From positions 1 through 30,856 of the forward strand of contig CAYFMP010000047.1 of NCBI GenBank assembly GCA_964344215.1: a stretch of DNA of 30,856 nucleotides. The letters run 5' to 3'. The DNA is from CAYFMP01 sp964344215 (GTDB lineage Bacteria; Pseudomonadota; Alphaproteobacteria; Rhodospirillales; Casp-alpha2). The translations under genes and the position numbers were made by a program. The notes below the pieces were generated by a model. That model saw only the letters and a list, made by a program, of their open reading frames with translations, had not been told where the DNA came from and ran no database searches. Positions 15,570 to 23,587 of the stretch are shown here, in pieces (within the stretch, counting starts at the first letter, position 1; each line of letters starts with the position of its first letter).

Positions 15570-16013
15570 ATGCCTTCATCGACCATCGCCATCGCCAGCG
15601 ACCACGCCGGTTTCCTGTTGAAGATGGAACTCAAGCAGGAATTGACGGACCAGGGCTACGACGTCCTCGACCTCGGCACTCACAATGGGGACTCGGTCGA
15701 TTATCCGGACTTCGGATACGCCCTTGCCGGCACCTTGAAGGACGGCCAGGCCGACCGCGGCGTCCTGGTATGCGGCAGCGGCATAGGCATCAGCATTGCC
15801 GCCAACCGCTACCCGGAGATTCGTGCCGCTCTGGTCCACGATGCGTTGGGAGCCAAGATGGCGCGCCTTCACAACGACGCCAACGTGGTCTGCTTCGGCG
15901 GCCGCATGATCGGATCGGATGTCGCCCGCGATTGCCTGAAGGTCTTTCTCGAAACCGAATTCGAAGGCGGCCGCCATCAACGCCGCGTCGGAAAACTCTC
16001 AGAGCCCCGCTAA
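15570..16013 (+). CDS. rpiB: Ribose-5-phosphate isomerase B
   Basis: A 147-residue cytoplasmic enzyme interconverting ribose 5-phosphate and ribulose 5-phosphate in the pentose phosphate pathway. Family motifs are IASDHAGF at the N-terminus, the catalytic cysteine block GVLVCGSGIGISIAANR, and HNDANVVCFGGR. The ATG at 15570 gives the normal family N-terminus; the upstream extension of the frame to 15372 is unrelated. It is 24 nt upstream of glyA. The product ribulose 5-phosphate is also the substrate of the RibB domain encoded further down, which makes the grouping with riboflavin genes sensible. Confidence 0.93.
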   Translation: MPSSTIAIASDHAGFLLKMELKQELTDQGYDVLDLGTHNGDSVDYPDFGYALAGTLKDGQADRGVLVCGSGIGISIAANRYPEIRAALVHDALGAKMARLHNDANVVCFGGRMIGSDVARDCLKVFLETEFEGGRHQRRVGKLSEPR

Positions 16014-16037
16014 CTTACCGTTCAAGGACAATACTCA

Positions 16038-17348
16038 ATGTTGGAATCAACGACGTCATACCCTTCCCAGAACCTGCAGAATTTCTTCTGTCGAGGCTTG
16101 GCCGAGAGCGATAGCGATCTTTTCGCATCGATCACTGACGAGTTACAGCGCCAACAAGACCAGATCGAACTGATCGCGTCGGAAAACATCGTGTCGCGCG
16201 CGGTGATGGAAGCCCAGGGCGGGGTGATGACCAACAAGTATGCCGAGGGCTATCCGGGGCGGCGCTACTACGGCGGATGCGAGTTCGTCGATGTCGCCGA
16301 ATCTCTTGCCATCGAGCGCGCCAAGAAACTTTTCGGTTGCGAGTTCGTCAACGTCCAGCCGCACTCCGGCGCCCAAGCCAACGGCGCCGTCATGATGGCG
16401 CTGCTGCAACCGGGCGACACCATCATGGGATTGTCGCTGGCCGCCGGCGGCCACCTCACACACGGCGCCCCGCCGGCCCAATCGGGCAGGTGGTTCAACG
16501 CCGTCCAATACGGGGTGCGCGAGGACACGCATCTGATCGATTTCGACGAGGTCGAAAGGCTGGCCAAGGAACACCGGCCGAAGCTGATCATCTGCGGCGG
16601 TTCCGCCTATCCGCGAATACTGAATTTCAAGAGATTCCGGGAGATCGCCGACTCGGCGGGCGCCTTGTTGATGGTCGATATGGCCCATTTCGCCGGCCTG
16701 GTCGCCGCCGGGATCCATCCCTCGCCGCTGCCGCACGCGCATATCGTAACCACAACTACCCACAAGACCCTGCGGGGTCCGCGTGGCGGCATGATCCTGT
16801 CGAACGACGCCGACCTCGGCAAGAAGGTAAACTCGGCCGTGTTCCCGGGACTTCAAGGCGGTCCGTTGATGCATGTGATCGCCGCCAAAGCGGTCGCCTT
16901 CGGGGAGGCTCTGATGCCCGAATTCAAGACCTATTCGCAGAACGTTGCCGACAACGCCAAGGTGCTGGCCGAGGTTCTCATGGAGCGTGGCTGCGACATC
17001 GTCTCCGGTGGCACCGACACCCATTTGATGCTGGTCGACCTCAGGCCGAAAAAACTGACCGGTCGGGATGCGGAGGAGAGCCTGGAAAGGGCGGCGATCA
17101 CCTGCAACAAGAACGGCATTCCGTTCGACCCGGAGAAACCTATGGTGACGTCGGGGATCAGGCTGGGATCGCCGGCGGCGACGACGCGCGGTTTCGGCCA
17201 GGAGGAGTTCCGACTGGTTGGCAACCTGATCAGCGACGTCTTGGACGGCCTGGCCGGAAACCCGGACGACAACAGCGCCGCCGAGAGCGCGGCGCGCGAA
17301 CAGGTCATGGATCTGTGCAACAGGTTCCCTGTCTATGCGAACACGTAA
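16038..17348 (+). CDS. glyA: Serine hydroxymethyltransferase
   Basis: A 436-residue PLP enzyme (fold type I) that converts serine and tetrahydrofolate to glycine and methylene-tetrahydrofolate. The N-terminal QIELIASENIVSRAV block, NKYAEGYPGRRYYGG, and TTTTHKTLRGPRGG with the PLP lysine Lys243 are present, and the C-terminal VTSGIRLGSPAATTRGF is intact. ATG 16038 has AAGGA nine bases upstream. The first 25 or so residues are variable in this family, and nothing is missing. No glycine riboswitch was recognised in the short upstream gap. Confidence 0.96.
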   Translation: MLESTTSYPSQNLQNFFCRGLAESDSDLFASITDELQRQQDQIELIASENIVSRAVMEAQGGVMTNKYAEGYPGRRYYGGCEFVDVAESLAIERAKKLFGCEFVNVQPHSGAQANGAVMMALLQPGDTIMGLSLAAGGHLTHGAPPAQSGRWFNAVQYGVREDTHLIDFDEVERLAKEHRPKLIICGGSAYPRILNFKRFREIADSAGALLMVDMAHFAGLVAAGIHPSPLPHAHIVTTTTHKTLRGPRGGMILSNDADLGKKVNSAVFPGLQGGPLMHVIAAKAVAFGEALMPEFKTYSQNVADNAKVLAEVLMERGCDIVSGGTDTHLMLVDLRPKKLTGRDAEESLERAAITCNKNGIPFDPEKPMVTSGIRLGSPAATTRGFGQEEFRLVGNLISDVLDGLAGNPDDNSAAESAAREQVMDLCNRFPVYANT

Positions 17349-17360
17349 TCCAAGGGAAAC

Positions 17361-17392
17361 GGCGATACTCCATTCCTTGTATGGGGATCGCC
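17361..17392 (+). other. Stem-loop between glyA and nrdR
   Basis: GGCGAT (17361-17366) pairs with ATCGCC (17387-17392), and inside it CCAT (17370-17373) pairs with ATGG (17381-17384) around a seven-base loop. There is no T-run after it, so it is not a simple intrinsic terminator. It may be an mRNA processing or stability element between the two genes. Confidence 0.4.
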
Positions 17393-17428
17393 ACGGGACG
17401 GAAGGTTTATAGGGGGAGGGAGGTAGTC

Positions 17429-17890
17429 ATGCGCTGCCCGTTTTGCGGTCACAACGACACCCAGGTCAAGGATTCGAGACCGACCGAAGACAATTCGGCG
17501 ATCCGCCGGCGGCGGTCCTGTCCGGAATGCGGGTCGCGCTGGACGACCTTCGAACGCGTGCAGTTGCGCGAGTTGACGGTGCGCAAGAGCAATGGCGAAA
17601 AAGCGCCGTTCGACCGCGACAAACTTCTCCGCTCCTTGCGCATCGCACTTCGCAAAAGACCGGTCGACGACGACCGCATGGATCGCATCGTCAACAGCAT
17701 CCAACGCCAGCTCGAAACGTCTGGCGAGAGCGAGATACCGACCAAGGCAATCGGCGAGATGGTGATGGAAAATCTGCGCGAACTCGATCAGGTGGCTTAT
17801 GTCCGCTTCGCATCGGTTTACAAGAATTTCCGCGAAGCCAAGGACTTCGAGGCCTTTGTGGAAAACCTGGGTGAGCAGCCAGAAGCCTAG
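17429..17890 (+). CDS. nrdR: Transcriptional repressor NrdR
   Basis: A 153-residue regulator of ribonucleotide reductase genes. A zinc ribbon is formed by Cys3, Cys6, Cys31 and Cys34, followed by an ATP-cone domain at about 49-139 that senses ATP/dATP (FERVQLRELTVRKSNGEKAPFDRDKL is its beginning). The start ATG 17429 follows a strong GGGGGAGGGAGG purine run. Its end overlaps the GTG start of ribD by 20 nt, so the two are translationally coupled, an arrangement common in bacteria. NrdR boxes were not recognised in this window, as expected if the nrd genes lie elsewhere. Confidence 0.95.
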   Translation: MRCPFCGHNDTQVKDSRPTEDNSAIRRRRSCPECGSRWTTFERVQLRELTVRKSNGEKAPFDRDKLLRSLRIALRKRPVDDDRMDRIVNSIQRQLETSGESEIPTKAIGEMVMENLRELDQVAYVRFASVYKNFREAKDFEAFVENLGEQPEA

Positions 17891-19004
17891 TACCGACGAC
17901 GACGCTTTCATGGCGGCCGCATTGGGGTTGGCCCGGCGCGGTCTCGGCTCGGTCTGGCCCAATCCCGCCGTCGGCTGCGTGTTGGTGCGCGAAGACCGGG
18001 ACCGACGCGTTGTCGGCCGCGGTTGGACGCAGCCGGGCGGCCGGCCGCATGCCGAAACGGAAGCTTTGAGCCGGGCCGGCGGCTTAGCCCGCGGCGCCAC
18101 CGCCTACGTGAGTATGGAACCGTGCAACCACCACGGCCGGACCGAACCCTGTTCCCGCGCCCTCATCGAAGCCGGCGTCGCCCGCGTCGTCATCGCCATC
18201 GAGGACCCGGACCCGCGCGTCGCCGGAACCGGGATTACCGCCCTGAAGGAGTCCGGTATCGACATCTCGGTCGGAACCCGGGCCGGCGAGGCCGCTTCGG
18301 TCAACGCCGGCTTCCTGATGCGGATCGAGCGGGGGCGCCCCCTGTTCATGCTGAAAGCGGCGACCAGCATGGACGGTAAGATCGCCACTTCGCGAGGCGA
18401 CAGCCAATGGATCACCGGTGAGACGGCGCGCCGGGCCGGCCACATGCTGCGGGCTACCCACGACGCAATCATGATCGGTATCGATACGGCGCTGGCGGAC
18501 CGCCCGCGGCTGACCTGTCGCTTGCCCGGCATGGAGGAGCGTTCGCCCGTTCGCGTCGTTGCCGATTCCCGTCTTCGGCTACCGTCGGATCATCCGCTAG
18601 TGGAAACGGCGAAAAAAGTCCCGACATGGGTATACACGGCCGACGACGCCGATCCGGACGCGATTGGGCGGCTCCAGGAAGCGGGGGTCGTCGTCGTCGC
18701 CATGCCGCCCGACGAGCGGGCGAAACCCGATCTCGGCTGGCTGGCTTCGGATCTCGCCCAACGCGGCCTGACGCGGGTTCTGGTCGAGGGCGGCGCCGGG
18801 TTGGCGGCCGAATTCCTGCGCCGCGATCTGATCGACCGGATCGCTTGGTTCAGGGCGCCGATCGTTATCGGCGGCGACGGATTGAGCGCCAGCGGCGGCT
18901 TCGGAGTCGAGGCGCTCGATCAGTCGAGGGCTTTCAGGCGGGTGGCCCTGTCCGCCGTCGGTGCCGATACGCTCGAGATTTACGAGCACGAGACCTTTCA
19001 CTAG
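17871..19004 (+). CDS. ribD: Bifunctional pyrimidine deaminase/reductase RibD
   Basis: A 377-residue riboflavin enzyme that deaminates the pyrimidine made from GTP and then reduces its ribose side chain. The N-terminal cytidine-deaminase-like domain has zinc ligands His60 (HAE, with catalytic Glu62), Cys85 and Cys94 (PCNHHGRTEPC). The C-terminal reductase domain starts at about 155 (RPLFMLKAATSMDGKIA) and includes SQWITGE and LVEGGAGLAAEF. The GTG at 17871 is chosen because the family segment DDDAFMAAALGLARRG starts before the alternative ATG at 17910. It overlaps nrdR and precedes ribE by 13 nt. Confidence 0.94.
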   Translation: MSSQKPSTDDDAFMAAALGLARRGLGSVWPNPAVGCVLVREDRDRRVVGRGWTQPGGRPHAETEALSRAGGLARGATAYVSMEPCNHHGRTEPCSRALIEAGVARVVIAIEDPDPRVAGTGITALKESGIDISVGTRAGEAASVNAGFLMRIERGRPLFMLKAATSMDGKIATSRGDSQWITGETARRAGHMLRATHDAIMIGIDTALADRPRLTCRLPGMEERSPVRVVADSRLRLPSDHPLVETAKKVPTWVYTADDADPDAIGRLQEAGVVVVAMPPDERAKPDLGWLASDLAQRGLTRVLVEGGAGLAAEFLRRDLIDRIAWFRAPIVIGGDGLSASGGFGVEALDQSRAFRRVALSAVGADTLEIYEHETFH

Positions 19005-19017
19005 TCGGGGCGAGACC

Positions 19018-19605
19018 ATGTTCACAGGAATCATCACCGATAAGGGGACCGTACGGGCCATCGTCTCGAACGGCGACAAGCGGTTCGAATTGACCACCGG
19101 CTACGACACCGACGACATCGTCATAGGCGAGTCGATCTCTTGTTCGGGCGCTTGCCTGACCGTCGTCGAGACCGGACCGGACTGGTTCGCGGCCACGGTT
19201 TCGGCCGAAACGCTCGCCAAGACGACGCTCGGCGATTGGCGAGTCGGAACCGAGGTCAATCTGGAGCGGTCGTTGCGGCTCGGCGATTCCATGGGCGGAC
19301 ACATCGTCACCGGTCATGTTGACGGGACCGGTCGGCTGATCGCAGCCGAGGCGGAGGGCGATTCCATGCGCTTGACCTTCGAGGCGCCCAGCGGCTTCGC
19401 TCGTTCGATCGCGCCCAAAGGGTCGATCGCGATCGACGGCGTCTCCCTGACCGTCAACGACGTTGACGGCCGGCGGTTCGGCGTCAATATCATTCCCCAT
19501 ACCCTGGAAGCCACCAGCTTGGGAAGTATCCGGCCGGAAGACCTCGTAAATCTGGAAATCGACGTAATCGCAAGGTATGTTGCGCGGCTTCTTGAAAAGG
19601 ACTGA
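19018..19605 (+). CDS. ribE: Riboflavin synthase alpha subunit
   Basis: A 195-residue enzyme that dismutates two lumazine molecules to riboflavin. It shows the two tandem lumazine-binding repeats: MFTGIITDKGTV with CSGACLTVV in the first half, and GHIVTGHVDGTG with IDGVSLTVNDV in the second. The start MFTGI is the invariant N-terminus of the family, so ATG 19018 is secure. The gene follows ribD by 13 nt and precedes ribB by three nt. In E. coli the same enzyme is called RibC. Confidence 0.95.
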   Translation: MFTGIITDKGTVRAIVSNGDKRFELTTGYDTDDIVIGESISCSGACLTVVETGPDWFAATVSAETLAKTTLGDWRVGTEVNLERSLRLGDSMGGHIVTGHVDGTGRLIAAEAEGDSMRLTFEAPSGFARSIAPKGSIAIDGVSLTVNDVDGRRFGVNIIPHTLEATSLGSIRPEDLVNLEIDVIARYVARLLEKD

Positions 19606-19608
19606 GCA

Positions 19609-20808
19609 GTGTCGACCAAAAACAACCTGTCCACGGCTTCGAAGCAGGACGTCAAGCGGGCCCAAGAGGACCCTGAGTTCCTGTCATCCATCGAGGACAT
19701 CATCGAGGACGCCAGAAACGGGCGCATGTTCATCCTGGTCGACGACGAGGAGCGGGAAAACGAGGGCGACCTCGTAATTCCGGCCCAGATGGCGACGCCG
19801 GAGGCCATCAACTTCATGGCAAAATACGGTCGCGGCCTGATTTGCCTGGCGCTCACCGGCGAGCGTCTCAAGGAACTCGAACTGCCGCTTATGGCGAGGC
19901 GAAATACATCGAGGCACCAAACCGCGTTCACCATCTCCATCGAAGCCCGCGAGGGCGTGACCACCGGCATTTCGGCGTCCGACCGGGCCCGTACGGTTGC
20001 CGTCGCCATCGATCCCAACAAGGGACCGAACGACATCGCCTGTCCGGGGCACATCTTTCCGCTCGAGGCCCGCCAAGGCGGAGTGCTGGTCCGTACCGGT
20101 CATACCGAAGCCGCCGTCGATGTGGCTCGTCTGGCCGGGTTGAACCCATCCGGCGTGATCTGCGAGATCATGAACGAGGACGGCACTATGGCCCGCCTGC
20201 CGGACCTCTTGAAGTTCGCCCAGTTTCATGGAATCAAGGTCGCCACCATCGCCGATCTGATCGCCTTTCGCCTGCGCCATGACCGCTTGGTCGAACGGAC
20301 CCTCGAAACCACTCTGGAATCGGCGCACGGCGGCAATTTCAAGATGATCGTCTACACCAACAAAGTCGCTTATGCGGAACACATAGCCCTGATCAAAGGC
20401 ATAGTCGATAGTGGCCGGCCGATACCGGTTCGCATGCACGCGCTGAACGTCTTGGACGACGTATTGGGTGATGTTTCGAGCGGCAAGTCGGGTCAATTGC
20501 AGGCCGCGATGCGGATGATCGGCCAAGAGGAGGCCGGCGTCGTCGTCCTGATCCGCGAGCCGCACCGCGCCAGCCTGTCCGACCGGGTGCGGGTAAAAAT
20601 GGGCGAGAAGGGCGTCGAGGATAACGGAAAGGCCGGCGGTCAGCTTCGGGATTACGGGGTCGGCGCACAGATCCTTCTCGATCTCGGCATCAAGGACATG
20701 ATTCTTCTCTCGAACACCAAGAAAACCATCGTCGGACTGGAAGGCTACGGCCTGACCGTCACCGATCAACGTCCCATCGACGACGACGCCATCGAAGGGG
20801 ACCGCTGA
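19609..20808 (+). CDS. ribB: 3,4-Dihydroxy-2-butanone 4-phosphate synthase with degenerate RibA-like domain (RibBX type)
   Basis: A 399-residue protein from GTG 19609, with AAAAGG eight bases upstream. The N-terminal DHBP synthase domain (about 20-230) is intact: DDEERENEGDLV, HTEAAVDVARLAG and MNEDGTMARLPDL. It makes the four-carbon precursor of lumazine from ribulose 5-phosphate. The C-terminal domain aligns with GTP cyclohydrolase II, but the zinc-binding cysteines of the ECLTGD and RCDCG motifs are absent (the region reads RMHALNVLDDVLGDVSSGKS), and the RQEGRGIGL loop reads REPHRASLSDRV. This matches the RibBX variant described in Proteobacteria, which lacks cyclohydrolase activity. It will often be mislabelled RibBA. 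Confidence 0.9.
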   Translation: MSTKNNLSTASKQDVKRAQEDPEFLSSIEDIIEDARNGRMFILVDDEERENEGDLVIPAQMATPEAINFMAKYGRGLICLALTGERLKELELPLMARRNTSRHQTAFTISIEAREGVTTGISASDRARTVAVAIDPNKGPNDIACPGHIFPLEARQGGVLVRTGHTEAAVDVARLAGLNPSGVICEIMNEDGTMARLPDLLKFAQFHGIKVATIADLIAFRLRHDRLVERTLETTLESAHGGNFKMIVYTNKVAYAEHIALIKGIVDSGRPIPVRMHALNVLDDVLGDVSSGKSGQLQAAMRMIGQEEAGVVVLIREPHRASLSDRVRVKMGEKGVEDNGKAGGQLRDYGVGAQILLDLGIKDMILLSNTKKTIVGLEGYGLTVTDQRPIDDDAIEGDR

Positions 20809-20809
20809 C

Positions 20810-21274
20810 ATGACCGAACCGCCGCGGGTTCTAATCGTCGAGTCCCGTTACTACACGGAGGTCGCCGATCAATTGATCGCCGGCGCGACCGCAATTCTCG
20901 ACGAAGCGGGGCTCGCTTACGATCGCCTCGAGGTTCCCGGCGCCTTCGAGCTGCCGGCTGCCGTTCGCTTCGCGGTACTTTCCATGGAACACCATTCGGC
21001 GCCGGTCGATTTCGGCGGCTTCATCGCTCTCGGCTGCGTCATTCGTGGCGAGACCGACCATTACGACCATATCTGCCGCGAAACCAGCCGCGCCTTGATG
21101 GAGCTGTCGCTTGAGCATTCCCTGGCCCTCGGCTTCGGCTTGCTGACTTGCGAGACGCACGAGCAAGCGGTCGTTCGGGCGGCCGTCGATCAAAAGAACA
21201 AAGGGGCCGATGCGGCCCGCGCCTGCCTCAGGATGATGGAGCTCAAGCAGCAGCTTCATCTTAGTCCGCAATGA
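20810..21274 (+). CDS. ribH: 6,7-Dimethyl-8-ribityllumazine synthase
   Basis: A 154-residue cytoplasmic enzyme, typically assembling as pentamers or 60-mers, that joins dihydroxybutanone phosphate and the pyrimidine from RibD into lumazine. Motifs are VPGAFELPAAVRF and GCVIRGETDHYDHIC with the conserved catalytic His. The last conserved block reads LLTCETHEQAVVRA where many homologues have LTVENxEQA. The ATG follows the ribB stop after one base, and the ribH stop overlaps the nusB ATG (ATGA), so translation is coupled throughout. Confidence 0.95.
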   Translation: MTEPPRVLIVESRYYTEVADQLIAGATAILDEAGLAYDRLEVPGAFELPAAVRFAVLSMEHHSAPVDFGGFIALGCVIRGETDHYDHICRETSRALMELSLEHSLALGFGLLTCETHEQAVVRAAVDQKNKGADAARACLRMMELKQQLHLSPQ

Positions 21275-21783
21275 CGGCTTCACCGCGCCGCAGCCTCACC
21301 GACATTCAGGAGCGCAGCAGCGCCGCCCGGCTTGCCGCCGTGCAGGCGCTCTATGAAATGGACATGGTCGGGTCGCCGGCCGATCCCGTGTTGCGCGAGT
21401 TCATCGAACAGCGCTGGCGAAACGCCCCGTTTGCGGATTCCGGCGACGGTTTCGCCGAGGCTGGAGAGGCCATCGAACCGGAAGCCGAGTTGATGAGCGA
21501 GATTGTCCACGGCGCCACCGGACGGGTGGCCGAACTCGACCGGTTGATCGAGCGGAAGATGAGCGACGACCGCCCTTTCGAGCGTCTCGAACCGATCCTG
21601 AGAGCGATCTTGAGAGCCGCCGCGTACGAACTAACGGAACGCCTCCAGGTCCCCGCCCGCGTCGTGATCAACGAGTATGTGGATGTCGCAAAAGCCTTTT
21701 TCATCGGCAGCGAGCCCGCCCTTGTCAACAAGACCCTGGATGCATTGGCGCGTGACAGCCGGGCGGAGGAAATGGAGAGTTAG
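21271..21783 (+). CDS. nusB: Transcription antitermination factor NusB
   Basis: A 170-residue all-helical RNA-binding protein that, with NusE (S10), binds boxA RNA and prevents premature termination in rRNA operons. Recognition rests on SSAARLAAVQALYEMDM at the N-terminus, and on ILRAAAYELTER, PARVVINEYVDVAKAF and FVNKTLDA-like VNKTLDALARD at the C-terminus. A 45-residue charged insertion-like stretch in the first half is usual for alphaproteobacterial NusB. It starts inside the ribH stop codon. Confidence 0.94.
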   Translation: MTASPRRSLTDIQERSSAARLAAVQALYEMDMVGSPADPVLREFIEQRWRNAPFADSGDGFAEAGEAIEPEAELMSEIVHGATGRVAELDRLIERKMSDDRPFERLEPILRAILRAAAYELTERLQVPARVVINEYVDVAKAFFIGSEPALVNKTLDALARDSRAEEMES

Positions 21784-21807
21784 GCGCGTCGTCCGGAGGC
21801 GGCGAAC

Positions 21808-22800
21808 ATGACCGAAAAACCCGACGAGTTCGAGATCATCGCCGCCCATTTCGCACCTCTGGCGAATTCTTCCGGTGCCTTCGATCTGACCGACGATTGC
21901 GCCATCCTCGAACCGGCCGAAGGCGACGGTCTGGTGGTGACATCGGATACGATCGTCGCCGGCGTCCATTTCCTGTCCGATGACCCGCCGGAAACCGTCG
22001 CCGTCAAGTTGCTCGGCGTCAACTGCTCGGACCTCGCTTCGATGGGTGCCGTTCCGTTGGCCTACACCCTTGCCGCCGCTTGGTCCGAACCGATCGACGA
22101 GGCTTGGATCGGGCGCTTCGCGAAGGCCCTGCGAACGGTCCAGGACGGCTATGGCATGGGGCTGATCGGCGGCGACACGGTGGCGACGCCGGGACCGACG
22201 ACGCTAAACGCGACGGCCTTCGGGACGGTCGAAAAGGGGACGGAGTTGCGGCGCAACGGCGCCCAACCCGGCGACACCGTTTACGTATCGGGCACGATCG
22301 GAGACGCCGTCCTCGGACTGATGCATCTGCGCGGCCGGATCGACGGGATCGACGACGTTGACGCCGAGTTCCTGACCGAACGCTACCGAAGTCCGCGCGC
22401 CCGAACCGAATTGGGTAGGTCGCTGCTTGGCTTGGCCGATGCCGCCATCGACGTGTCGGACGGTCTGATCGCCGACATTGCGCATTTGGCGAGCGCATCC
22501 GGCGTCGCGGCGGTTCTGGAAGCGGATCGCGTTCCATTGTCGCCGGCATCCAGGGCCGTCGTCCGGAACTCGCCCGATCTGTTGCCGACCCTGGTTACCG
22601 GCGGCGACGATTACGAGTTGGTATTTTCGGCACCGGCTTCCGCCGAAGAAGCACTGCAAGCGCTCGCCGCCAGGCTCGATTGCCCGATCGCGGCGATCGG
22701 CGTGATCGTCGAATACCGGGCAGGCGATCGCCGGGTGCGCCTTCTCGACGGCGACGGCAACGATATCGATGTCGCGGCTTCCGGATATCGGCATTTCTAG
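21808..22800 (+). CDS. thiL: Thiamine-monophosphate kinase
   Basis: A 330-residue enzyme of the PurM/ThiL fold that phosphorylates thiamine monophosphate to thiamine diphosphate using ATP. Family signatures are DEFEIIAAHFAPLA, TDDCAILEP, VVTSDTIVAGVHF, NCSDLASMGA, GLIGGDTV, DVSDGLIADIAHLA and VTGGDDYELVFSA. The Asp-rich motifs bind Mg-ATP. The start ATG 21808 has GGAGG upstream, and the gene follows nusB by 24 nt; nusB-thiL is a common pair. The C-terminus after AIGVI is complete. Confidence 0.95.
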   Translation: MTEKPDEFEIIAAHFAPLANSSGAFDLTDDCAILEPAEGDGLVVTSDTIVAGVHFLSDDPPETVAVKLLGVNCSDLASMGAVPLAYTLAAAWSEPIDEAWIGRFAKALRTVQDGYGMGLIGGDTVATPGPTTLNATAFGTVEKGTELRRNGAQPGDTVYVSGTIGDAVLGLMHLRGRIDGIDDVDAEFLTERYRSPRARTELGRSLLGLADAAIDVSDGLIADIAHLASASGVAAVLEADRVPLSPASRAVVRNSPDLLPTLVTGGDDYELVFSAPASAEEALQALAARLDCPIAAIGVIVEYRAGDRRVRLLDGDGNDIDVAASGYRHF

Positions 22801-22877
22801 GGACGCGGCGCAGGGCTTCCCATCGGATCGGGAACCCGCGATAATGCACCAGTCCTGCTGAACGGAGCGCCTCGAGC

Positions 22878-23339
22878 TTGAAGAATCTGGTTCTCATCGT
22901 CGTCGGCATCATGCTGCTGACCGGCAGTACCGTCAGCGTACTGTGGTGGATGAAGATCGGCCCGTTCGCCGATCCCAACGCCGTCGCCCAGGGCGAAGAA
23001 CGCAAGGCGAAGGGAAACGAGACCATCTTCATCGATATGGAGCCTCTGGTCATACCGATTTTCGAAGGCGACACCGTCAAGGCGACGGTTCAGATACAGG
23101 TCAAGCTGGAAACCAACAGCAGCGACAGCGCCGATACCATCAATCGGATGATGCCCCGGATCAGCGATCTCTTCATTCGCGACCTGCATGGGTTCATGCC
23201 GCGATTGCTGAAGAAGCAGCAAGGAATCGACGTTCTTGTCGTCAAGCAGCGCCTCAAGTTGATCAGCGACAAACTGATCGGACCGGACCTGATCCAAAAT
23301 ATACTGGTCCAATCCGTGGTCGAGACGCCGGTTAGCTAA
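22878..23339 (+). CDS. fliL: FliL-like flagellar basal-body associated protein
   Basis: A 153-residue protein beginning at TTG 22878, with GGAG ten bases upstream; no ATG precedes the membrane span. One span at about 4-23 (LVLIVVGIMLLTGSTVSVLW) anchors it in the inner membrane. The periplasmic part (about 50-153) shows the FliL-type strand-helix pattern (IFIDMEPLVIPIF, VQIQVKLET, then the helical MPRISDLFIRDLHGF). FliL proteins surround and stabilise MotAB stators. It is away from other flagellar structural genes but in the same window as motAB. Assignment is by pattern and remembered synteny after thiL, so it is less certain than its neighbours. Confidence 0.72.
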   Translation: MKNLVLIVVGIMLLTGSTVSVLWWMKIGPFADPNAVAQGEERKAKGNETIFIDMEPLVIPIFEGDTVKATVQIQVKLETNSSDSADTINRMMPRISDLFIRDLHGFMPRLLKKQQGIDVLVVKQRLKLISDKLIGPDLIQNILVQSVVETPVS

Positions 23340-23587
23340 CCGATTGAGATTACATCTAAAACGCTCTCCCGAACCGGTCGTCCCGAAGGTTTGCAAGCGG
23401 ATCATTTCGCAGGTGCGAAGATGGGTTGCTTTATGGCATCGCTTCTGGCATTTTCGCGCAAATTTCAGCCCGAGCCGCGATCGGCCCGGCTTAAGCTCCG
23501 GTAAGCCATTCCAATCGGCGGCATGATCTTCGCGACTTCTTGGTTCGTGGGGCGTGCCGCTACCAGCACAAAAAGAGGGAAACGAGG

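Noticed and set aside
16277..17890. 537-codon frame spanning glyA and nrdR
   Set aside because: The first part is glyA read out of frame; only the last 153 codons are a gene, nrdR, which starts at its own ATG 17429 behind a strong ribosome-binding site.
17349..19017. FMN riboswitch for the riboflavin genes
   Set aside because: The rib genes are tightly packed or overlapping with nrdR, leaving no space for the element, and no FMN-box motifs were seen.
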